A DNA stretch of 64,000 bases, taken from Pseudomonas marincola. Lineage in GTDB: Bacteria > Pseudomonadota > Gammaproteobacteria > Pseudomonadales > Pseudomonadaceae. The notes below the pieces were generated by a model. The model did not search any database. It was not told where the DNA came from and was given only the letters and a program-made list of their open reading frames with translations. Position 1 is the stretch's first letter, and the number at the start of each line of letters is the position of its first letter. Of the stretch, positions 18,398 to 26,703 are shown in pieces. The position numbers and the translations under genes are program-made. The stretch covers positions 434,001 to 498,000 of the forward strand of contig NZ_FPBC01000001.1 in assembly GCF_900116605.1 (NCBI RefSeq), given 5' to 3'.

Positions 18398-20542
18398 TTA
18401 ACTTATTTCACGGCGAAATGGCGGCAGCGCATTGAGAATGGCCTTGCCGTAGCGCTGAGTGACAACGCGCCGATCCAATAACGTGATGGTGCCACGATCC
18501 TGTTCTGTACGCAGCAGGCGTCCGCAGGCCTGAACTAGGCGCAATGAAGCATCTGGTACGGCGATTTCCATAAATGGATTACCACCGCGCGCCTCGATCC
18601 ACTCCGCCAGCGCTGCTTCCACCGGATCATCGGGCACCGCAAACGGAATTTTTGCGATGACCACGTGCTCACAATATGCCCCCGGCAAGTCGACGCCTTC
18701 AGCGAAACTTGCCAGGCCGAACAGCACGCTGTCTTCACCGCTATCAACACGCGCTTTGTGCTTGTTGAGGGTCTCTTGTTTGGACAAGTTACCCTGAATG
18801 AACACGCGCTTGCGCCAGTCCCGCTCCAGCCCGTCGAATACGTCCTGCATCTGCTTACGCGACGAGAACAGCACCAGCGTGCCGCGCGAACCTTCCACCA
18901 AAGAAGGCAGATCACGAATAATCGCGGCAGTGTGCGCGGTGGCATCGCGCGGATCAGCCTTGAGATCCGGTACTTTGAGCACACCAGCATCACTGTGATG
19001 GAACGGGCTGGGCACAACTGCGGTGACCGCCACCTTGGGCAGACCGGCACGCATGCGATAGCGATCAAATGTACCCAGCGCGGTCAGCGTGGCAGAGGTC
19101 ACCAGCGCGCCGTATGCCACGTTCCACAGACTGCGACGCAAGGTTTCGGCAGCCAGAATCGGGCTGGCATTGACCTCGATATCGAACAAGGCGCCACTTT
19201 CAGCCAGCGTCAGCCAACGCGCCATGGGCGGGCTGTCTTCGGGATCATCGGCGGTAAATGCCAGCCACAACTCCCAATTGCCCTGAGCGCGGGCGAGCAA
19301 ACTGCCAAACAACGGATACCACTCTTCGGCCTGATGGCTGGCAATGCCAATCTTGGCCTCACCGTCCATAGCCTCTTTAAGATGCTCGGTAACGCCGGTG
19401 TACAACTCGGTCAGCTTGGAGAAGCCTTTCTTCAGCTCAACGCCCAGCTCAACCAGATGCTCGGGAACCATGCCGCCGACAAACCGATGGCGCGGCCGCT
19501 CGCGGCCTTCCATGTCTTCACCCGGCTTAAAGTCTGCGACCTGCTCACAGGCGTTAAACATGAACTGCTGCTGGGTTTTGATCTCGCGGGCCAGCTCTGG
19601 CACTTGCTCGATCAAGCGACCCAGATCACCCGGCAAAGGGTGCTGAGCCAGCAACTTGGTGAGGTTCTTGGCACTCTGCTCCAGCCAGTCAGCGGTTGAG
19701 CGCAAACGGGTGAAGTGGGCGAAGTGACCGATTGCCTTGTCTGGCAAATGATGGCCTTCGTCGAACACATAAAGGGTTTCACGCGGATCAGGCAGCACCG
19801 CACCACCGCCCAACGCGAGATCCGCGAGAACCATGTCGTGATTGGTGACAATCACGTCAACCTTGCCCATGCCTTCACGCGCCTTGTAGAAGGCACACTG
19901 CTGGAAGTTCGGGCAATGACGGTTGGTGCACTGGCTGTGATCGGTGGTCAGTCGCGCCCAGTCATTATCAGCCAGCTCTTGCGGCCAACTGTCACGATCA
20001 CCGTCCCACTTGTTGCCCGCAAGCTTCTCGATCATCGACGTGAAGAGCTTCTGGCTTTGCTCATCCACATCAATCTTGAAGCCTTCTTCCTCGAACAACT
20101 GCGCGGTCGCACTTTGCGCATCGCCTTCCTGCAACAGCAAATCGAGTTTCGACAAACACAGATAACGGCCACGGCCCTTGGCCAGGGCGAAAGAGAAATT
20201 GAGCCCGCTGTTACGCATCAGATCCGGCAAATCTTTGTGCACGATCTGCTCTTGCAGCGCCACCGTTGCGGTGGCAATAACCAGCCGCTTGCCCGCCGCC
20301 TTTGCAGTGGGAATGGCCGCCAGACAATAAGCCACGGTTTTACCCGTACCCGTGCCCGCCTCTACCGCCACAACTGCCGCGTCGCTGCTGCGCTTGCCTT
20401 CGTCATCGGTCTTGATGGTGCCTAGCACTTTGGCTATTTCGGCAATCATCAAACGCTGGCCGTAACGAGGCTTCAACGACTTAGCCTCAAGGAAACGACT
20501 ATAGGCGCCCTGAATTTGGGTTTTGAGTTCGGTACTAAGCAT
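18398..20542 (-). CDS. dinG: ATP-dependent DNA helicase DinG
   Basis: This is a 714-residue superfamily 2, XPD-like 5'-3' helicase. Walker A is in VEAGTGTGKTVAYCLAAIP (about residue 62) and the DEAH-type box is VFDEGHHLPD. The iron-sulfur cluster cysteines lie between them in QCTNRHCPNFQQCAF. C-terminal motifs include LFGLASFAEGVDLPGAYCEH and VQACGRLLRTEQDRG (motif VI arginines). DinG unwinds R-loops and D-loops and helps replication-transcription conflict repair. It is transcribed alone, divergently from the CopD-like gene. Length matches E. coli DinG (716). Confidence 0.97.
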   Translation of the reverse strand: MLSTELKTQIQGAYSRFLEAKSLKPRYGQRLMIAEIAKVLGTIKTDDEGKRSSDAAVVAVEAGTGTGKTVAYCLAAIPTAKAAGKRLVIATATVALQEQIVHKDLPDLMRNSGLNFSFALAKGRGRYLCLSKLDLLLQEGDAQSATAQLFEEEGFKIDVDEQSQKLFTSMIEKLAGNKWDGDRDSWPQELADNDWARLTTDHSQCTNRHCPNFQQCAFYKAREGMGKVDVIVTNHDMVLADLALGGGAVLPDPRETLYVFDEGHHLPDKAIGHFAHFTRLRSTADWLEQSAKNLTKLLAQHPLPGDLGRLIEQVPELAREIKTQQQFMFNACEQVADFKPGEDMEGRERPRHRFVGGMVPEHLVELGVELKKGFSKLTELYTGVTEHLKEAMDGEAKIGIASHQAEEWYPLFGSLLARAQGNWELWLAFTADDPEDSPPMARWLTLAESGALFDIEVNASPILAAETLRRSLWNVAYGALVTSATLTALGTFDRYRMRAGLPKVAVTAVVPSPFHHSDAGVLKVPDLKADPRDATAHTAAIIRDLPSLVEGSRGTLVLFSSRKQMQDVFDGLERDWRKRVFIQGNLSKQETLNKHKARVDSGEDSVLFGLASFAEGVDLPGAYCEHVVIAKIPFAVPDDPVEAALAEWIEARGGNPFMEIAVPDASLRLVQACGRLLRTEQDRGTITLLDRRVVTQRYGKAILNALPPFRREIS

Positions 20543-20695
20543 GATGATCTGAGCGCAAAAGGCTGGATAAATTTTCAGTGTCGGTAAACGGCCGCTATCA
20601 TAGCGCGCTAATTGATCCAGTGCTGGGCTGCGTGCAAATCGAGCCGCCCAACAGTAGGTTTTTTTTGCAACTTGAGCTGTACACAGGAGCTACAA

Positions 20696-21160
20696 ATGAC
20701 CGCTTATTCAGCGCTCTATGCATTACATGTGCTGGCCGCGATGGTCTGGGTGGGCGGTATGTTTTTCGCCTGGATGATTCTGCGCCCCGCTGCTGCCGGG
20801 GTGTTGGCAGCGCCGGAACGCCTGCAGTTGTGGCAGGAAGTATTTCGCCGGTTCTTTCTCTGGGTCTGGGCGGCGGTGCTGATTTTACCGATTGGCGGCA
20901 TGGGCATGCTGCATATGCGTTTCGCGGGCTTTGATACTGCGCCGCAGTACGTGCAAATCATGATGGGTTTGTTCATTGCCATGCTGGCGCTGTTCCTGCG
21001 CATTCAGCTGCTGCAACTACCAGAACTGCGCAAGACGATTGCCGAACAGAACTGGAGCGAAGCCGGCGCCGCGCTGGCGCGTATTCGCAAGGTTGTGGGT
21101 ATCAATCTGATTCTGGGCCTGCTGGTCGTCAGCATCGCCGCTATTCGCCCAAGCTTTTAA
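20696..21160 (+). CDS. CopD family membrane protein
   Basis: This is a 154-residue protein with four hydrophobic helices. LYALHVLAAMVWVGGMFFAW has the conserved His and WVGG of CopD/DUF-type copper resistance D proteins, and the third and fourth helices frame a charged cytoplasmic loop. The ATG at 20696 has an AGGAG ribosome site 6 nt upstream; the longer in-frame form is not supported. The family is linked to copper uptake or heme-like binding in the inner membrane, but no copper genes are nearby, so function is tentative. Confidence 0.85.
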   Translation: MTAYSALYALHVLAAMVWVGGMFFAWMILRPAAAGVLAAPERLQLWQEVFRRFFLWVWAAVLILPIGGMGMLHMRFAGFDTAPQYVQIMMGLFIAMLALFLRIQLLQLPELRKTIAEQNWSEAGAALARIRKVVGINLILGLLVVSIAAIRPSF

Positions 21161-21198
21161 GGCCGGACCGGCAAGCGCAGCACTTGCCGGTCAACTGA

Positions 21199-21960
21199 TC
21201 AGAAGCGCACCAGATCCATCGAGCCATCCGGGCCCGGCAAGCCGGCTTGCCCGGAACGGCCCGCTTGGCCAGCCTTGGCACCCTGCGCACTGTAAATCCA
21301 GCATCCCTCATCCATCGCCTTGGCGCCGCCCTGCCCAGCTTCGCCGGCTCTACCGCCAGAACCGCCTTCTAGGCGGGTGAGAATATGCTCGGCAGGGAAA
21401 TCCTGCGGCACTTCGATACGAACCTTGCCGCCCGCCGCGCCGGTTTGGCCATCACTGCCGTCACCACCATCAGCGCCGCTCAGCGACTGCCCCCAGAGAC
21501 AACCGCCCGGTTTCCCATTGGCACCATGCAGGCCATTAAAGCCGGGAGAGCCGGTGCCCCCACGCGCATCAATCAGCAATGATTGCGTCACGACGCGCTC
21601 AAGTCGCACGGTTAGCGTACGCCCGGCAATCGCCGGTTTTAACGCTGTGCCAGGCGCACCGCGAGCGGTGATTTGCGCGCCCGTGGCGATCTCGCCCTGC
21701 AGCACATGCAGATAGAACGGCTGCTGGCTGGCAGCAATCGCAATGCGCCCCTCGGGCTCAAGCAGCAGCTCGCTGACGCGCACTTCGGTCACGCTCGCCG
21801 GCACCATCAAGGTGGCGTGCTCGCCAATATGCAGCCGCTCGATTTCCAGCACCTGAGCGCTGGGCGCCAATTGCAGCATCGAATTGGCGGCGACATGAAT
21901 CAGCGCCTGCGCCGATGCCAGCGGGCTGGCCAGCGCCAGTAAAAACAGTGCGCTACGCAT
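21199..21960 (-). CDS. Secreted glycine-rich, collagen-like protein
   Basis: This is a 253-residue protein with signal peptide MRSALFLLALASPLASAQA. A beta-rich N-terminal domain (about 20-140) is followed by a Gly-rich tract with irregular GxxG and Gly-X-Y-like triplets, for example GLHGANGKPGGCLWGQ and GQAGRSGQAGLPGPDG. Two Cys in this tract may form a disulfide. It overlaps the end of the DUF1145 gene by 8 nt, so both are probably cotranscribed. Similar proteins occur next to OmpA-like genes in other pseudomonads (from memory). The role is unknown; an extracytoplasmic structural or adhesive function is possible. Confidence 0.75.
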   Translation of the reverse strand: MRSALFLLALASPLASAQALIHVAANSMLQLAPSAQVLEIERLHIGEHATLMVPASVTEVRVSELLLEPEGRIAIAASQQPFYLHVLQGEIATGAQITARGAPGTALKPAIAGRTLTVRLERVVTQSLLIDARGGTGSPGFNGLHGANGKPGGCLWGQSLSGADGGDGSDGQTGAAGGKVRIEVPQDFPAEHILTRLEGGSGGRAGEAGQGGAKAMDEGCWIYSAQGAKAGQAGRSGQAGLPGPDGSMDLVRF

Positions 21961-22372
21961 GTTTGGGCTCCAACTCAGGTTCAATCGACAACGCCAATTG
22001 CTGCGGCTCAGCCTCTGCATGCTGAGAGTCGGCGGTGTCTGCCACAGCTTGCGCTTCAGGTTCAACGGGAACTGGCGTTGCTGCCTCAACGGCGGTCGCA
22101 GCCGCGGGCACTGGTGCGGGTGCTGGAGGGAGCGTCAGTGCATGAAAAACGCCGAACAAAAGAACCTGCAACCGTGCAGAAAAGGGCGCGGCAGTGTTCT
22201 TGATGCGTGCGCTGAACCAGCGCAACTCCAGGATGTGCAGGAGCAGTACAAAGCCACCGGCGAAATTGAGCAAATCGGCAAAAGGTTGCGCAACCGGCTG
22301 CAGCCAATTACCTGCAACAACTGCCCAAAAGGCCACAGTCAGGAGCTTTCCAAGCCCCATAAGCACTTTCAT
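21953..22372 (-). CDS. DUF1145 domain membrane protein
   Basis: This is a 139-residue protein. Its N-terminal half has two or three hydrophobic helices, MKVLMGLGKLLTVAFWAVVA and DLLNFAGGFVLLLHILELRW, matching DUF1145 (E. coli YhhL-like). The C-terminal third is a low-complexity Ala/Pro/Glu tail not expected in the short family members. GGGGG precedes ATG at 22372. It overlaps the collagen-like gene by 8 nt. The function of the family is not known. Confidence 0.8.
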   Translation of the reverse strand: MKVLMGLGKLLTVAFWAVVAGNWLQPVAQPFADLLNFAGGFVLLLHILELRWFSARIKNTAAPFSARLQVLLFGVFHALTLPPAPAPVPAAATAVEAATPVPVEPEAQAVADTADSQHAEAEPQQLALSIEPELEPKHA

Positions 22373-22489
22373 TGATGCCCCCACCGCTAGTTATTTGCCC
22401 GCACATTAACCGCTTTCGCACTGCCGGGGAAAGCCTCCCACACCGACGCGAGCAGCCAGATAATTCGCCTAGAGATTGAATTATGACTA

Positions 22490-22507
22490 ATTGGCAAATT
22501 TGCCAAT
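22490..22507. promoter_or_regulatory. 18-bp perfect palindrome, possible operator
   Basis: ATTGGCAAATTTGCCAAT is a perfect dyad 118 bp upstream of the DUF1145 start. It has no T-run on either side, so it looks like a protein-binding site rather than a terminator. The binding protein is unknown. Confidence 0.4.
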
Positions 22508-22577
22508 CACGTCACATATCAAACAGGCTGTCATCGTCAGTTGCAGCGTGAAACGAACAACATTTCTACGCCCACAC

Positions 22578-22599
22578 AAAAAACCGCCAATTGGCGGTG
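22578..22599 (-). terminator. Rho-independent terminator, minus strand
   Basis: On the minus strand CCGCC-AATT-GGCGG is followed by six T. It is the first such terminator downstream of the OmpA-like gene ending at 22807, leaving an approximately 210-nt 3' region. Confidence 0.65.
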
Positions 22600-22670
22600 C
22601 ATTGAAAATAGCTGGATTAACTTGTGATCGAGCCTGCGCCCGTACGATGTGCAACCACTCGCAAGGAATC

Positions 22671-22741
22671 CCACAGGTACCCGACTTACGCCGAGTACCT
22701 GTGAGCAAGTCTGCGGCAGACATCTTGCAGACATTTTTTCT
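22671..22741 (+). ncRNA. Candidate plus-strand small RNA 3' end (two hairpins and T6)
   Basis: A perfect 9-bp hairpin with arms CACAGGTAC / GTACCTGTG is followed at once by a second hairpin, GCAAG and TCTG pairing with CAGA and CTTGC, and then a run of six T ending near 22741. No plus-strand gene lies upstream since 21160, so this terminator would serve an independent transcript. No clear promoter was identified. Alternatively these structures belong to the 3' UTR of the OmpA gene on the other strand. Confidence 0.3.
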
Positions 22742-22806
22742 GAGACTCGCAGCCTACAAACGGCCCTTGGCAGTGCATAAACTGCCAAGAACCTGTCTAA
22801 CGTCGC

Positions 22807-23427
22807 TTAAGGCTGAGCTTCCACTGCAGCTTCTACACGACGGTTGATTGCGCGGCCTTCGGCAGTCGCGTTATCCGCAACTGGACGGCTTTCACCGTAA
22901 CCCACCGAATCAACACGGGTTGCGCCCACGCCATACTGTTGAACCAGCACGTCACGAACGGCACTTGCGCGGCGCTCAGACAGTTTCTGGTTGTAAGCAT
23001 CGGTACCCACCGAGTCAGTGTGACCTTCTACAACGGTAGAGGTTTGTGGGAACTGAGTCATGAAGTCAGCCAGGTTCTTGATGTCGCCATAGCTTTCTTC
23101 TTTAACCTGAGCCTTGTCGAAATCGAACTTAACGTCCAATTCAACGCGTACAGGTTCTGCAGCTGGTTCTTCTTCTACGACAACAACTTCTTCAACCATC
23201 GGCTCTGGAGGAACCGCGCCATGCACCCAGCAATACGCTGCAGCCAGACCAGCACCCACTGCGGCGCCGCCACCAGCCCATGCAGAGCTTTCAATCGCAC
23301 CCAAACCTGCACCGCCGATACCACCGACAATGGCGCAAGTTGGCCAATCTGATTTTTGAATCCCTGCGCAGCCTGTTAGCAATGTTGAGGCCAAAATCAG
23401 GGGTACTGCTTTCCTTGTGATGCTCAT
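22807..23427 (-). CDS. OmpA family lipoprotein (OprF-related)
   Basis: This is a 206-residue lipoprotein with signal MSITRKAVPLILASTLLTG and TGCAG lipobox. A glycine-rich hydrophobic segment (IVGGIGGAGLGAIESSAWAG) is followed by an acidic Val/Glu/Pro linker. The OmpA domain has VEGHTDSVGTDAYNQKLSER and GRAINRRVEAAVE. It anchors to the outer membrane and binds peptidoglycan. ATG at 23427 has AGGAG at 9 nt, so the TTG at 23433 is not the start. It is a single gene whose likely terminator is at 22578-22599. The glycine-zipper plus OmpA layout resembles YiaD. Confidence 0.9.
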   Translation of the reverse strand: MSITRKAVPLILASTLLTGCAGIQKSDWPTCAIVGGIGGAGLGAIESSAWAGGGAAVGAGLAAAYCWVHGAVPPEPMVEEVVVVEEEPAAEPVRVELDVKFDFDKAQVKEESYGDIKNLADFMTQFPQTSTVVEGHTDSVGTDAYNQKLSERRASAVRDVLVQQYGVGATRVDSVGYGESRPVADNATAEGRAINRRVEAAVEAQP

Positions 23428-23590
23428 AGACAAAGTCTCCTGTTATTAATCGGCCAAAAACCGATATATGGATTAAAGACGCCAGCTCTAAATTCCACAA
23501 GATCGGATTTACACAGATGTGCATAACATTCAGCTATAGGACAAAAGTCGCCCTCGGGGTAGTCTTTGCCAATAACTTCGAGGTTTTTGC

Positions 23591-24088
23591 ATGACACTGA
23601 GCCCATCATCGCGCTCGCCGTTACAGGCGATCGCCGCGCTATTAGAGCGCTACAGCCCGAAACGCCTGCTTCTGATCGGTGCCAGCGAGCTACCAGCAGT
23701 TACTGCTTTCAGCGAAGCTCATCCTGACTGCCAGATTTGCCACACCCAAACCGTGCCATTGCCAAGCGACATTGCCGGACAGCGCTTTGATCTGGCCCTG
23801 GTCGTCGATTGCCTCGAACACCTGAGTAAACGCCAGGGCTTAGAGCTGTTGGGCGGTATTCGCAACCTCAATGCCAGTCGAATGGCGGTGCTGGTCGACC
23901 TTGATGCAAGCGAATGGCAAGAGACCGATATGTTTTCGCTGGCAATGCAGGCCAGCGAGCAATTTCAACGCGACTCGCAAACGCTGACCCTGTTTACCTA
24001 CGACTTACTCGACTACAAACAGGTACCGGACTGGCTCAATGCCAAGTTCTGGGCTAATCCTGAAAATTTCGGAAAGTACTGGTGGTAA
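23591..24088 (+). CDS. DUF6231 family protein (methyltransferase-like)
   Basis: This is a 165-residue cytoplasmic protein. The layout resembles a degenerate Rossmann methyltransferase: [15 protein letters not shown] (motif I position), [18 protein letters not shown] (motif II/III), and [12 protein letters not shown] (strand 5). The glycine-rich SAM loop is not canonical, so activity is doubtful. The C-terminus ends in an aromatic run, [17 protein letters not shown] precedes the ATG. It is followed 4 nt later by the ychJ-type gene and is probably in an operon with it. The family name is from memory. Confidence 0.75.
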   Translation: MTLSPSSRSPLQAIAALLERYSPKRLLLIGASELPAVTAFSEAHPDCQICHTQTVPLPSDIAGQRFDLALVVDCLEHLSKRQGLELLGGIRNLNASRMAVLVDLDASEWQETDMFSLAMQASEQFQRDSQTLTLFTYDLLDYKQVPDWLNAKFWANPENFGKYWW

Positions 24089-24092
24089 GCCT

Positions 24093-24566
24093 ATGAACGC
24101 AAGCCCAGCCTGCCCATGCGGAAGCGGCAGTTCACTGAATGAATGTTGCGGCCACTTACACTCAGGCACCGCAGCGCCCAGCGCATTGCTGCTCATGCGA
24201 TCGCGCTACAGTGCTTATGTATTGGGGCAAATTGACTATTTAATCGCGACCACCCTGCCCGCCCAGCAGGCGCAGCTTGATCGCCAGTCCATCAGCGACT
24301 GGAGCTTGAGCAGCACGTGGCTGGGTCTGGAGGTTGAGTCGAACGAGGTGCTGGGCGGGCAACCTGAACATGCGTTCGTCACGTTCAATGTGCGCTGGCA
24401 TGACAACACGGGCGAACACAGCCACCGCGAGCGCTCAGCGTTCGTTCAGGTTGGCGAAAAATGGTATTTCATCGACCCGACTGTTGAGCTCAAGGCCGGT
24501 CGCAACGACCCGTGTCCCTGTAGCAGTGGGCAAAAATTCAAGAAGTGCTGCGCACCCTTCATTTGA
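24093..24566 (+). CDS. YchJ family SEC-C metal-binding protein
   Basis: This is a 157-residue protein with a zinc-binding SEC-C motif at each end: [19 protein letters not shown] at residues 6-24 and [15 protein letters not shown] near the C-terminus. Between them is the NTF2-like YchJ middle domain with [18 protein letters not shown]. YchJ function is unknown; the SEC-C motif of SecA binds zinc and ribosome or SecB partners. It begins 4 nt after the DUF6231 gene. ATG at 24093 is preferred over the longer frame because it starts just before the first SEC-C motif. Confidence 0.9.
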   Translation: MNASPACPCGSGSSLNECCGHLHSGTAAPSALLLMRSRYSAYVLGQIDYLIATTLPAQQAQLDRQSISDWSLSSTWLGLEVESNEVLGGQPEHAFVTFNVRWHDNTGEHSHRERSAFVQVGEKWYFIDPTVELKAGRNDPCPCSSGQKFKKCCAPFI

Positions 24567-24607
24567 GTGCGCATCATGCACCCGCTAACGGTGCTGCTGT
24601 GAATACT

Positions 24608-25216
24608 TTAAGGCTGCAACTTGATGTGCGACGTATCAGGCGCCGGAGCCGCTGGCGGGGCTTTCTGCTGACCCATGTCGCTGCCAACCGGAGCCAGGCT
24701 GAACTCGGACAAGTCCAACGGAAGCTCGGCCACTTCGGTTTTCTCTTCCAGCAAATCAGCGCCCACTGGGGCAATGTCGAAGTCCGGCGCGTCTACTTCA
24801 CTGAAAGCTGCCATGTACTCGTCGCGCGGCAATAATCGCTTGCCGGACGCGGCAGTTGTTTGCGGTGTGTCGGCAGCGGATGCTGTTGGGGCGGATTGCG
24901 GAGTGGCTTCTGCTGGAGGTTCTGAAACAGGGGACTCTGGCGCAGGGTTGCCTGCCGCACTTCGTACAGCAGCAACTTGTTCTGTTGCAGCGACTTCGGC
25001 GACTTCGACAACAGCCCCAGCGCGTTCGATGGTGGCGCGGTATTTTTCTGCCGTCGCGGCGTCGAGACCGGTTTTGATCACGATGCGTCGCCCGGAAAAC
25101 AACAAGGCAATCCGCTGTTCATCGGCCTGAAACAGCTTGGCCAGATTGGCCTTTACCTTCACAGGCTCCGCGCCCGGTACCAGTTGCCCGGCAAAAGCAA
25201 TCTCAAAACGCAGCAT
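24608..25216 (-). CDS. Hypothetical protein with small N-terminal domain and acidic/Pro-Ala linker
   Basis: This 202-residue protein is not recognised. Residues 1-65 form a compact predicted alpha/beta domain (MLRFEIAFAGQLVPGAEPVK, FQADEQRIALLFSGRRIVIK) of a type often found at the N-terminus of Pseudomonas hypothetical proteins. The middle (70-125) is low-complexity Pro/Ala/Glu. The C-terminal half has three repeats of a D-x-APVG type block (FDIAPVGADLLEE, FSLAPVGSDMGQQ), possibly short linear binding motifs. AGGAG lies 7 nt before ATG at 25216. It is convergent with ychJ and divergent from the LEA-type lipoprotein gene. Confidence 0.65.
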   Translation of the reverse strand: MLRFEIAFAGQLVPGAEPVKVKANLAKLFQADEQRIALLFSGRRIVIKTGLDAATAEKYRATIERAGAVVEVAEVAATEQVAAVRSAAGNPAPESPVSEPPAEATPQSAPTASAADTPQTTAASGKRLLPRDEYMAAFSEVDAPDFDIAPVGADLLEEKTEVAELPLDLSEFSLAPVGSDMGQQKAPPAAPAPDTSHIKLQP

Positions 25217-25328
25217 CGTCACACTCCTGTCCTTGTCATACTTCAGTATGACGTAAGTTTTTTTAACCTCACAACATCTTGCAGCCGAGCAGTTGCTTGT
25301 TACACTGGGGCGTCTTACGGAGTATGAA

Positions 25329-25826
25329 ATGTCATTTCAGGCCAAAACTATAAGAATCTTCAGCCTACTCGCGCTATTTGGCTTGCTCGCAGGCCTGGGC
25401 GGCTGTTCCACATGGATGACCGGCAACTTTAAAGACCCGGAGATTCGCCTGGTCAAAGTTGACGTAGTCAAAGCCAAACTGCTCGAACAGCAGTTTGTCC
25501 TGCGCTTCAGTATCAATAACCCCAACGATGTCAGCTTGCCAGTGCGCGGCCTCGATTATTCGGTGTTCCTCAACGATATAAAGCTGGCGGAAGGCGAATC
25601 TGATGTCTGGTTCACGGTTCCTGCCAATGGCACGCAAACCTTCAAGGTTCCGGTGCGCACCAACCTGTGGCGCCACGTGCGGCAGATCGTGAAAATGCTC
25701 GAAAGCCCGGACGAGGCAATCAAGTACAGTTTCTCGGGTGAAGTAAAAACCGGTTTATTATTCGGCCGCAGCGTGCATCTGTCGCGAGATGGCGAGATAA
25801 TTCCCGGAGATTTCATCCCGGAGTAG
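25329..25826 (+). CDS. LEA type 2 (WHy domain) lipoprotein
   Basis: This is a 165-residue lipoprotein with signal IRIFSLLALFGLLAGLGG and LGGC lipobox. The body is a single WHy/LEA14-type beta-sandwich: VVKAKLLEQQFVLRFSINNP then NDVSLPVRGLDYSVFLND. Such domains are stress-associated in plants and appear as envelope lipoproteins in pseudomonads. ATG at 25329 has a GGAG site. It ends 6 nt before the small SEC-C gene, so a short operon 25329-26493 is likely. Precise function is unknown. Confidence 0.85.
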   Translation: MSFQAKTIRIFSLLALFGLLAGLGGCSTWMTGNFKDPEIRLVKVDVVKAKLLEQQFVLRFSINNPNDVSLPVRGLDYSVFLNDIKLAEGESDVWFTVPANGTQTFKVPVRTNLWRHVRQIVKMLESPDEAIKYSFSGEVKTGLLFGRSVHLSRDGEIIPGDFIPE

Positions 25827-25832
25827 TTTTGC

Positions 25833-26033
25833 ATGACCCAACAACCTCACGTCCACGGCCCTGACTGCAACCATGATCACGATCACCACGATCATGATCA
25901 CGGCCATGTGCACGGCCCGAACTGCGGCCACGCCCATCAGGAACCTGTGCGCAACGCGCTGAAAGATGTCGGCCGTAACGACCCTTGCCCATGCGGCAGC
26001 CAGAAGAAGTTCAAAAAGTGCCACGGCGCCTGA
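25833..26033 (+). CDS. Small His-rich SEC-C metal-binding protein
   Basis: This is a 66-residue protein. The N-terminal 35 residues are almost entirely His, Asp, Gly and Cys in repeated motifs ([20 protein letters not shown] then [10 protein letters not shown]), a strong metal-chelating tract. The C-terminal 22 residues are a SEC-C zinc motif, [18 protein letters not shown], in which the last Cys of the usual pair is His. This looks like a metal buffer or chaperone, but no target is evident. It lies in a probable operon between the LEA lipoprotein and the DUF2489 gene (7-nt gap). Confidence 0.85.
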   Translation: MTQQPHVHGPDCNHDHDHHDHDHGHVHGPNCGHAHQEPVRNALKDVGRNDPCPCGSQKKFKKCHGA

Positions 26034-26040
26034 TCCGCGC

Positions 26041-26493
26041 ATGAGTACAACCAACCTGTTGTTGCTGCTCGCCGGAACTGCCGTTGTTCTGGCGCTGGCG
26101 GCTTACGCCCTGCACTTGTGGCGCCGGGTCTGGCTGCGCCAGCAGCAGCAAAAAGCAGCAAATGACGCCCAGCACATTCGCCTCAGGGATGATTTGCGTG
26201 TGCTTGCCAGCAGCCTGCTCGATGAGCAATTGCCGCTGATTGAGGGTGCGATCCGCATCAAGGTGCTGCTCGACAACTATGATCTCGGTCTCAGCAATGA
26301 TGCGCGGTGTCAGGTGTTCCAGACGCTGTTTGCCGCCACCGAGCATGTGCCGACACATGCTGGCTGGAAAGCCCTGAGCAAAGAACAACGGCGTCAGCAT
26401 GAGAAGGATTTCTCCGCCCTTGAGCTGCAACACAAAGCAGCAGCCCGCACGGCTGCACGCTGGTTGCTGGACGAGGGTTTAAGCGCCGCGTGA
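26041..26493 (+). CDS. DUF2489 domain protein
   Basis: This is a 150-residue protein with one N-terminal membrane helix (LLLLLAGTAVVLALAAYALH) followed by a cytoplasmic helical domain. IRLRDDLRVLASSLLDEQLP then IEGAIRIKVLLDNYDLGL match the DUF2489 family. ATG at 26041 starts 7 nt after the SEC-C gene and gives the expected membrane anchor at the very N-terminus; a longer in-frame start would overlap that gene. No function is established for the family. Confidence 0.82.
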   Translation: MSTTNLLLLLAGTAVVLALAAYALHLWRRVWLRQQQQKAANDAQHIRLRDDLRVLASSLLDEQLPLIEGAIRIKVLLDNYDLGLSNDARCQVFQTLFAATEHVPTHAGWKALSKEQRRQHEKDFSALELQHKAAARTAARWLLDEGLSAA

Positions 26494-26703
26494 GAACAGC
26501 GTCTGACAATCTGCAACAACGCTTGTCAGGCGCCTCGCCGCTCACTACCTTACGCATCCGCCGAACGCTACATAGCCAAAGGCCTGAGGACTGAACTCAA
26601 ACGCCCACCGCGCGGTCCAGTCTTTGCATCGTCTGCCCGGCATCACTGCTAGGCTTTGCTCCCAATAAACTTATTATCCTGCGTTCTGCAAGGAGTCCGT
26701 TGC

